Notes under the pieces: model-generated
What the model saw: the letters and a program-made list of their open reading frames with translations, nothing else
Database searches by the model: none
Told to the model about the DNA's origin: nothing
Part shown: positions 7,285 through 12,380 of the stretch, piece by piece
Numbering within the stretch: the stretch's first letter is position 1
Layout of the letters: every line of letters starts with the position of its first letter
NCBI GenBank assembly: GCA_031259515.1
Contig: JAIRLK010000046.1
Location: 1 to 12,380 of the forward strand
Source of the DNA: Treponema sp.
GTDB lineage: Bacteria; Spirochaetota; Spirochaetia; Treponematales; Breznakiellaceae
Length of the DNA: 12,380 nt
Direction: 5' to 3'
Made by a program: the position numbers and the translations under genes

Positions 7285-7369
7285 GTTGGTCGGTGGTTAA
7301 AAATCTTAAATAAACGCCTATGTTCCCCCTGTCCGTGTCGTCCGTGTTTTTTTCAGATCAAAGCCCCGC
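7285..7369. other. Short spacer between capsid remnant and ParB-domain gene
   Basis: No gene is visible. It contains two GTCCGTGT octamers one base apart (7331-7338 and 7340-7347) running into a T-run (7346-7352). No hairpin follows the ParB-domain stop, so the leftward transcript probably reads through the capsid remnant to the terminator at 7018-7053. The right-hand break of capsid similarity lies at the edge of this spacer. Confidence 0.5.
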
Positions 7370-7783
7370 TCACCGCTTTTTCTCCAGCGCGCTGAACAGC
7401 GCCGCCAGCAGCTTTTTGAAAAAGCGGATTATCCTGTTGAGCAGGCGGCGGAAAAAGCCGGGGTTTTGCAGTCGGTATATCTTTTGGGTGGCTTCGGATA
7501 CCTCTTCCATGCTGAAATCCCGGCGCTGTATATTTTCCTCAACTTCCAGTTCAAGCTGTTCAAGCTCCCCGGAAGTTTCGGAAACAACCGCGTTGATGGT
7601 TCTCCAGCCAAGCAGTTTGGCCGCTTCAAGCCGTCTGCCGCCGGCGATGAGTATACCCTTCCTGCTGATTACAATGGGGCTGATCTGCCCGTAGATTTTA
7701 AGGCTCTCAGCAAGGGCCCCTATATCCCCCATGTCTTTGCGGATTCGTTTTTTTACAATGATATCCTTAATTGGAACCTGCAT
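7370..7783 (-). CDS. ParB N-terminal-domain protein with C-terminal amphipathic helix, no HTH
   Basis: This is a small (137-residue) protein of the ParB/Spo0J nucleotide-binding superfamily. MQVPIKDI opens the domain. GQISPIVI (32-39), IAGGRRLEAAKLLGW (46-60, the GERRxRA-type box) and ENIQRRDFSMEE (83-94) match the conserved boxes that form the CTP pocket in ParB. The parS-binding helix-turn-helix and the C-terminal dimer domain of true ParB are absent. Instead, residues 109-137 form a basic amphipathic helix with alternating hydrophobic and cationic pairs (RRLLNRIIRFFKKLLAALF), which could attach to membrane. ATG 7783 lies 13 bases after the PBP stop; a longer reading from 7876 would overlap the PBP by 80 bases and adds only unlike-looking residues. 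It is probably co-transcribed with the PBP. The function is not known; nucleotide binding and membrane attachment are inferred. Confidence 0.85.
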   Translation of the reverse strand: MQVPIKDIIVKKRIRKDMGDIGALAESLKIYGQISPIVISRKGILIAGGRRLEAAKLLGWRTINAVVSETSGELEQLELEVEENIQRRDFSMEEVSEATQKIYRLQNPGFFRRLLNRIIRFFKKLLAALFSALEKKR

Positions 7784-7796
7784 AGCCTGCCTGTTT

Positions 7797-10700
7797 TTAG
7801 TCAAGGAGGGGATTGTAGGAAGGCATCTCCCATCCGCCCTCCGGATCGTCGTCATACAGCGCCGGAGAGGCCCCAACCGGTTCGTCCGTTATTATTTCTT
7901 CGGCCGCGCCGCTTGCACCGGTAAGTATACCCTCTTCCGCCGTCTCCGTGCCGGCCGCAGGAAGCGGAAGAGCCGGCTCTCCTGTTTGGATTTCCGGTTC
8001 CGGCAGCGGCATTGCGGGAAGGGGATTGGTATTGTTGAAGGGCCGGGAAAAACCGCCCTGTCCGGTGTTTTGGGAATTGGCGCCGCTGTTTGCGGAGCTG
8101 TTGGTCCGGCCGCCGCTGTTCCGGTTATTCTGACTGCGCTGATTGGTCTGGTTCCCCGGCGCAGGATCATCCCGCAGTTCAGGGGGCAGGTCCAGGGTCG
8201 GCATGGTATTGCGCTGATTGGTCTGATTCCCCGGCGCGGGATCATCCCGCAGTTCGGGGAAGTCCAGGGGCAGGGCCGGCAGGGTATTGCGCTGATTGGC
8301 CTGATTCCCCGGCGCGGGATTATCCCGCAGTTCGGGGAGGTCCAGGGGCAGGGTCGGCATGGTGAGGGAGCCCAGCAAAAGGTCCTCTTCCATTCCGAGC
8401 ACGCCGCCGCCTGAAACACGGAAAGACATTCCCGCCGGCAAGGAGGCGCTGCCGCCGCCGTGCATGTCGCAGTACTGGGTCGGCTGGGTTCCTTCCAGGA
8501 AGGGAAGCGTAACCTCCCCCTCGTTGCAGGACGGGGTTTTGAGCAGCCCCGATTTGGCGCAGACCGTTACGTCAATAATTCCCGTGGCGGGCCGCACAAA
8601 GTCGCGGCGGGGCAGGCCCTGGTGAATTTCCCGCATGTAGTCGCCCCAGACCGGGCCGGCCAGGGTGGAGCCGGTAAGTTCGACACCCAGGGAGTTGCCG
8701 GGCTTGTCAAAGCCGAACCATATTGCCGTGGAGTAATAGGGGCTGTAACCTACCGCCCAGGCGTCCGACCAGTTCTGCGGTGTTCCCGTCTTGCCCGCCA
8801 CCGGCATTCTGAAAGATTTGCCGTTTTCGTCCTTAAACGTAAACTTTGATCCCCAGCCGGCGCCGTTGGCCAGCGTTCCCTCTTCCACGGTTTTTTCGAG
8901 TATCTTCGTCATGATGTAGGCGTTCTGGGGACTTATCACCTGTACGGCGCTGCCCATGCGGCGCTGCCGCAGGCGCACGTCCCGCTCCACGTCCAGCGCC
9001 ACCCTGCCGTTGCGGTCCTCCACCGAGCGGATAGCGATGGGCGTTACATCACGGCCCTGGTTGCCGAAAACCGCGAAGGCCCGCGCCATTCGTAGCGGCG
9101 AGGCAGAGATAATGCCCAGGCCCAAAGGATACACACGGGGGAAAGTCCGCCGAATTTGGGCCGGGTCGGTAATTCCCAAAAGCGCCGCCGCCCGGTCAAT
9201 GGCGGCGTCAAAGCCGATGGTATCCAGCACCTTGAGGGACGGCACGTTCATTGAGTGGGCGAGGGCGTTGTAGAGCAGCACCGAGCCTTTCCATTCGCCT
9301 CTGAAGTTTAGGGGAATATAGGGAGTGCCGTCCTCGTTGTGAAACACGACCGGCACGTCGTATATGAGGGAGGCCGCGGTGAGCTTACGGCTGTCTATAG
9401 CCGCCGAATAGTACAGGGGCTTGAAGGAAGAACCGGGTTGGATGTTGCCCTGCGTGGCCCGGATCAGCTGGTTCGATTCGTCGTATTTGGAACCGCCGAT
9501 AATGGCGGTAATATAACCGGTTTCGTTTTCAATGGAGATCAGCGCCCCTTCGACCACGTTCTGCTCGGTGTTTACCTTGAGGTTGCTGAAGCCGGTATTG
9601 GTAATCACTTTAAGGTCCTGGATGCCGAAGACCATGGCCGCCATATCCACAATGGGGTTAATGGTTTTCGTATAACGGGAGAGGGCCTTCTGTTCGTTCT
9701 GTCCCGCCGCGGTTGCGTGAACATCGCCCAGATCAAAGGCGAGGGTTAGCAGCTCCACGATGGGGATATAGGTGCGTTCGGCCTGCGCATAGCTGCGCGT
9801 TTTGGAGCGGGCAAATTCCCTGTTTGCCCTGGCAAGCCCCTCGGCCATAAATTTCGCCCCCGCCTCCTGGTGGCGCAAGTCCAGCGTGGTAAGCACCGAG
9901 TATCCGTCCCGGTAATAGTCCATCGTGCCGTACATCAGCCCGTCCAGTTCCCGGCGGACATACTCGCTGAACCAGGGGGCCTTGTCCTCGCGGTTGTAAT
10001 ACGCCGCGGTGGACGCCCGTGTGTAATCGTAATTATCCCAGTACTCATTGAAGGACGCTTCCGCCTCTTCCTCGGTGGTGTAGCCGAACTCGATCATGCG
10101 ATCAAGCACATAACGCTGCCTGCTTCTCGCCTCGTTGGGATTATCAAGCGGGTTGAAGCGCGCGGGGCTTGAAAGCTGCACGGCCAGCAGCGCCGCCTCG
10201 GCCAGCGTGATCTCTTTGGCGCTGTGATTAAAGAAATATTTGCTTGCCGCTTCCACTCCGTAGGTCCCCGGCCCCATGTACATATAGTTAAGGTAAATTT
10301 CGAGAATCTCGTTTTTCGTGTAACGCCGTTCCATCTGGAATGCCCACCAAAGCTCCCTGATCTTCCGGCGGTAGGTATACTCGCTCCGGTTGGTGTAAAG
10401 GGTTCCCGCCACCTGCTGGGTAATGGTTGAGCCGCCGCCCAAATTTTTACCGATAAGCCGCCCCATAGCCGCCCGCGCGATACCACGGACGCTAAAGCCG
10501 CGGTGGTTGTAAAAGTCGGGGTCTTCCCTGGCAAGCACCGCCTGAATAAGGTGCCGGGGCAGCTCGTTAAGGGAAACCAGTTCCCGCTTTTCTTCGGCGG
10601 AAAATTCGGTGATCAGGGTTCCGTTAATGTCCAGCACCCTGGTCGGCAGGGCCGGGGCGAATTCAACAAAATTTTCCTGGTTTTTGATGTTCGCGGTTTC

Positions 10701-10814
10701 CGCCAGGGACAGGCCCAGCCCTATACCGATCACCACCGCGATAACAATGGTTAAACCCGCGAGAATCTTGACAATCAGCCCCGAAATAAAGAACGCCCCG
10801 TCGTTTTTCCCCAT
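7797..10814 (-). CDS. Class A penicillin-binding protein (PBP1A-type transglycosylase/transpeptidase) with long repeat-bearing tail
   Basis: This bifunctional murein synthase of 1005 residues is anchored in the inner membrane and acts in the periplasm. A single membrane helix spans about 9-37. The GT51 domain (about 60-240) has catalytic Glu 97 in AREDPDFYNHRGF, then GGGSTITQQ, RKIRELWWAFQMERRYTKNE and EIYLNYMYMGPGTYGVEAA. The transpeptidase domain has SSFK (nucleophile Ser 462), SMN (521-523) and KTGT (675-678). A Cys-containing segment (VCAKSG, PSC, YC; 752-782) follows, as in other PBP1 proteins. From about 800 to the end is a Pro/Asn/Gln-rich acidic extension with three 26-residue repeats (822-895), making the protein about 150 residues longer than E. 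coli PBP1A. ATG 10814 has only a weak AGG eight bases upstream. The ParB-domain gene follows 13 bases downstream. All catalytic motifs are intact, so it should be active. Confidence 0.96.
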   Translation of the reverse strand: MGKNDGAFFISGLIVKILAGLTIVIAVVIGIGLGLSLAETANIKNQENFVEFAPALPTRVLDINGTLITEFSAEEKRELVSLNELPRHLIQAVLAREDPDFYNHRGFSVRGIARAAMGRLIGKNLGGGSTITQQVAGTLYTNRSEYTYRRKIRELWWAFQMERRYTKNEILEIYLNYMYMGPGTYGVEAASKYFFNHSAKEITLAEAALLAVQLSSPARFNPLDNPNEARSRQRYVLDRMIEFGYTTEEEAEASFNEYWDNYDYTRASTAAYYNREDKAPWFSEYVRRELDGLMYGTMDYYRDGYSVLTTLDLRHQEAGAKFMAEGLARANREFARSKTRSYAQAERTYIPIVELLTLAFDLGDVHATAAGQNEQKALSRYTKTINPIVDMAAMVFGIQDLKVITNTGFSNLKVNTEQNVVEGALISIENETGYITAIIGGSKYDESNQLIRATQGNIQPGSSFKPLYYSAAIDSRKLTAASLIYDVPVVFHNEDGTPYIPLNFRGEWKGSVLLYNALAHSMNVPSLKVLDTIGFDAAIDRAAALLGITDPAQIRRTFPRVYPLGLGIISASPLRMARAFAVFGNQGRDVTPIAIRSVEDRNGRVALDVERDVRLRQRRMGSAVQVISPQNAYIMTKILEKTVEEGTLANGAGWGSKFTFKDENGKSFRMPVAGKTGTPQNWSDAWAVGYSPYYSTAIWFGFDKPGNSLGVELTGSTLAGPVWGDYMREIHQGLPRRDFVRPATGIIDVTVCAKSGLLKTPSCNEGEVTLPFLEGTQPTQYCDMHGGGSASLPAGMSFRVSGGGVLGMEEDLLLGSLTMPTLPLDLPELRDNPAPGNQANQRNTLPALPLDFPELRDDPAPGNQTNQRNTMPTLDLPPELRDDPAPGNQTNQRSQNNRNSGGRTNSSANSGANSQNTGQGGFSRPFNNTNPLPAMPLPEPEIQTGEPALPLPAAGTETAEEGILTGASGAAEEIITDEPVGASPALYDDDPEGGWEMPSYNPLLD
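8136..8366 (-). repeat. Three tandem 75-78-base repeats inside the PBP tail
   Basis: Units starting with GCGCTGATTGG on the plus strand occur at 8136, 8211 and 8289, giving periods of 75 and 78 bases, both multiples of three. The two right-hand units differ at about five of 74 bases by eye. In protein order they encode LPLDLPELRDNPAPGNQANQ, LPLDFPELRDDPAPGNQTNQ and LDLPPELRDDPAPGNQTNQ units. Silent sites are nearly as conserved as others, which suggests recent duplication or gene conversion rather than selection on protein alone. Confidence 0.9.
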
Positions 10815-10937
10815 ACATTAAGCCTATAAAAGGGGAGGAGAATAGTCAAGCCGGAATTCCGAATTCAACCACAGACCACTGGAATCTTCGGTTCCTTGGA
10901 CAAAACGGACAAAAGAATGAAGAATGAAAAAGGAACA
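10815..10937. other. Divergent spacer between PBP and capsid genes
   Basis: This stretch includes a perfect palindrome CGGAATTCCG (10852-10861) directly followed by AATTC, and a possible UUCG-loop hairpin at 10881-10895 (GGAATC-TTCG-GTTCC, one bulged T). A short direct repeat, GGACAAAA (10898-10905) and GGACAAAA (10908-10915), also occurs. No convincing rightward promoter for the capsid gene was found. Confidence 0.5.
10823..10849 (-). promoter_or_regulatory. Weak candidate promoter for the PBP-ParB operon
   Basis: On the minus strand TTGACT (10849-10844) is a five-of-six -35 match. Downstream, TATAGG (10828-10823) lies after 15 bases and TAGGCT (10826-10821) after 17. Neither -10 is strong. 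Either would place the transcript start within a few bases of ATG 10814, implying a very short or absent leader. The call is tentative. Confidence 0.35.
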
Positions 10938-12302
10938 ATGAAAAATGACATGGGTAATGAAGAACTGAAAGCTGTCAAAAAACAGTTGGTGGCTATGAAG
11001 AAAATCGAGTTGACGGGTTTTACCAACACGGAAACCGCAACGGCCTACTTCCAGGAAAAGGAGGCTATCTTAGAGGGTATCGTAAAAACTCTTGAAACGC
11101 TTACGGTTCAGGAAGCCGCCGAAGTGGAGGCGTTGAAAAGTACCGTAAAAGCATTGCGGGACGAACTGAAGGGAAAGGCGGCTAACCCGCGGGAACTGTC
11201 CCGGCGCGAACTGCTGTACAACCTGGGCAAAGGGATTGCGGCGGCGTGGGCGGGAAACCACAAGGTTTTGGCCGATTTGTCCTTTTCCCCCAACCTTAAG
11301 GCCGATAACTGGACTAACCCCCGTGATGTCTCCTGGGGGGAGAAGGGCTGGAATGTAGCGGAGAAAGCGGCATTAGGTTCGCCGATGGGGAACATAGCGA
11401 CAAATGACCAGTACCTTATCAATCCCATCTACGAAACGGAGATTATGACGGACGCCGCTAAAAAGTCCGTGATGATGAACCTTGTCCGCCACCGTCCCAT
11501 GATGGGGCCGTCCATCTTCCTCCCCACGAGGGACCGGGGCGGGGTAGAGCTTCACTGGCTCACCGCCTACGGACAGCAGATTACCGGAAGCAAGCCGCAG
11601 GGGGCGCAGCGGGTAGAACTGAAAGCCTACACCCTGGCCGGGTTTATTCCGTGGTATGACGAGTTTGAGGAAGATGTCTTTACCGACCTGGGGGCTATCT
11701 TTCTCGACGAGTTTACGGAAAGTTACGGGCAGGAGTTTGACCGTCAATGTCTCCTCGCCGATGAAGACCCGTTTACCGGGGCAATGGCCGCCGATGGCGT
11801 TACCACCGTAACGCTGGCAAGCAGCGACATTGAAGACCTGACATGGAAGGACTTTAGGGAGGCCGTTTACAAGGTTCCTGCGGAGGAACGGAAAGATTGT
11901 TCGTGGTTCCTTAATGAGACGGTACTCAACCATATCGCCAACATAGAGGACGCTGACGGCCGCCCGATATGGCGGCGGCCCACGGAGGCCATGCCGGGGA
12001 AACTTGATTTGTACCCCTATCACGAAGTATCCATCATGCCGCAACTGGCGGACATCGGGGCGGCTACCCCTTTCGCAATCTTTATGAACCCCAAACGTAT
12101 CCAGCACGGAGACCGGAAGGGGATAGAGATTAAGAAGTTTGACCAGACCACGGAGAGTATGCAATACGGGGAATTGTTCCTCCGGTTCCGCAAGCGGGAC
12201 GGGTTTTTGGTAACACGGCCCTCCGGGAATATTGTCGTCCTGAAAACAAAGGCGGCTTCCTGGGCGGGGGAAGCGGACAGCAGTGAAATAATGAATGAAT
12301 AG
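10938..12302 (+). CDS. HK97-family phage major capsid protein, apparently full length
   Basis: This is a structural shell protein of the HK97 fold. From ATG 10938 it is 454 residues. Residues 1-80 are charged and helical (EELKAVKKQLVAMKKIEL through VEALKSTVKALRDELKGK) and resemble the coiled-coil scaffolding (delta) region of HK97-type capsids. The shell domain follows, with family-like segments NQDQ-like IATNDQYLINPIYETEI, LAGFIPWYDEFEEDVFTDLG, EFDRQCLLADED and the C-terminal IFMNPKRIQHGDRKGIEIKK. AAGGA sits three bases before ATG 10938; ATG 10917 and TTG 10896 lie upstream in frame without better ribosome sites. No portal, maturation protease, terminase or tail gene is in view; the upstream neighbour is the host PBP, divergent. 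The 3' end recurs in inverted orientation at 7076-7284. An encapsulin is an alternative, but the long helical N-terminus favours a phage capsid. Whether it is expressed is unknown. Confidence 0.8.
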   Translation: MKNDMGNEELKAVKKQLVAMKKIELTGFTNTETATAYFQEKEAILEGIVKTLETLTVQEAAEVEALKSTVKALRDELKGKAANPRELSRRELLYNLGKGIAAAWAGNHKVLADLSFSPNLKADNWTNPRDVSWGEKGWNVAEKAALGSPMGNIATNDQYLINPIYETEIMTDAAKKSVMMNLVRHRPMMGPSIFLPTRDRGGVELHWLTAYGQQITGSKPQGAQRVELKAYTLAGFIPWYDEFEEDVFTDLGAIFLDEFTESYGQEFDRQCLLADEDPFTGAMAADGVTTVTLASSDIEDLTWKDFREAVYKVPAEERKDCSWFLNETVLNHIANIEDADGRPIWRRPTEAMPGKLDLYPYHEVSIMPQLADIGAATPFAIFMNPKRIQHGDRKGIEIKKFDQTTESMQYGELFLRFRKRDGFLVTRPSGNIVVLKTKAASWAGEADSSEIMNE

Positions 12303-12337
12303 TAAAGGGGGCCGTCCGGAGATTATACCGGGCGGCC
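12066..12337 (+). repeat. Capsid 3' end plus terminator, partner of the inverted copy at 7025-7284
   Basis: The stretch from ACCCC at 12066 to the end of the terminator stem matches the minus strand at 7284-7025. Similarity is strongest at 12084-12260 (about 85% over 177 bases by hand count) and across the hairpin, where GCCGTCCGGAGATT is identical in both copies. Confidence 0.85.
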
Positions 12338-12350
12338 TTTGTTGTTTACA
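12310..12350 (+). terminator. Intrinsic terminator after the capsid gene
   Basis: The stem is GGCCGTCCGG (12310-12319) with CCGGGCGGCC (12328-12337), ten pairs including one G-U, with an 8-base loop and followed by TTTGTTGTTT. It begins eight bases after the TAG stop. The remaining 30 bases of the window hold no recognisable feature. Confidence 0.85.
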
Positions 12351-12380
12351 AATAAAACTTGATGGCGTTTTCCGTTAATA

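Noticed and set aside
8136..8366. CRISPR-like direct repeats
   Set aside because: There are only three units, contiguous without unique spacers, in frame within the PBP gene and with periods divisible by three.
7731..8414. Plus-strand 227-codon frame with repeated IGLIPRRGIIPQF segments
   Set aside because: The repetition simply mirrors the tandem repeats in the PBP tail on the other strand; it has no start context and starts inside the ParB-domain gene.
10829..10838. AGGGGAGGAG purine run resembling a strong ribosome site on the plus strand
   Set aside because: No start codon lies at a suitable distance downstream; the next in-frame capsid starts are 60 or more bases away.
11373..12164. 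Minus-strand 263-codon frame
   Set aside because: It is antisense to the capsid gene. Part of its translation resembles the plus-strand reading over the inverted remnant only because the DNA itself is repeated.
7025..12337. Classical insertion sequence or composite transposon bounded by the inverted copies
   Set aside because: The repeats are diverged coding sequence, no transposase or recombinase gene lies between them, and no target-site duplication was apparent at the edges.

Overview
The window looks like part of a spirochaete chromosome, most likely a carbohydrate-fermenting Treponema of the termite-gut type. This is inference. The binding protein leader ends in a ...FVFAGGG... cleavage region that recalls treponemal sugar-binding proteins, the base composition is moderate, and the gene mix (ribose/galactose-type sugar ABC transporter, GH3 glycosidase, AraC regulator, class A PBP) fits. 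No rRNA or tRNA was seen to settle it.

Positions 1-7053 form a sugar-utilisation divergon. Reading leftward are a sugar-binding protein (2520-3668), an inner-membrane permease (1442-2419) and a double-domain ABC ATPase (1-1445, cut by the window edge). A hairpin plus T-tract at 2471-2508 separates the binding protein from the permease; the permease and ATPase overlap by 4 bases (ATGA). Reading rightward are a signal-less GH3 beta-glycosidase (3931-5985) and an AraC-type regulator (6004-6969), ending in a hairpin at 7018-7053. The 262-base control region holds a good promoter (TGGACA-17-TATAAT) for the glycosidase, with two CTATCAWAT direct repeats 22 bp apart, the nearer abutting the -35. That layout suits an AraC-family activator and suggests that the regulator switches on import and intracellular hydrolysis of an oligosaccharide.

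Positions 7076-10814 are all on the minus strand: a class A penicillin-binding protein (7797-10814) with a long Pro/Asn/Gln-rich tail containing three 26-residue tandem repeats; 13 bases downstream a 137-residue ParB-domain protein that has no HTH and ends in a strongly amphipathic cationic helix; then a truncated remnant of an HK97-type capsid gene.

Positions 10938-12337 hold, on the plus strand, an apparently full-length HK97-type major capsid gene with its terminator. Its 3' end and terminator are about 85% identical (hand alignment of 177 nt) to the remnant at 7025-7284, so related capsid tails lie in inverted orientation on either side of the PBP/ParB pair. No portal, protease, terminase, integrase or transposase gene is visible.

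The strongest leads are the ParB-domain/amphipathic-helix protein coupled to a cell-wall synthase, the orphan capsid gene with its inverted partial copy, and the AraC-type operator layout.
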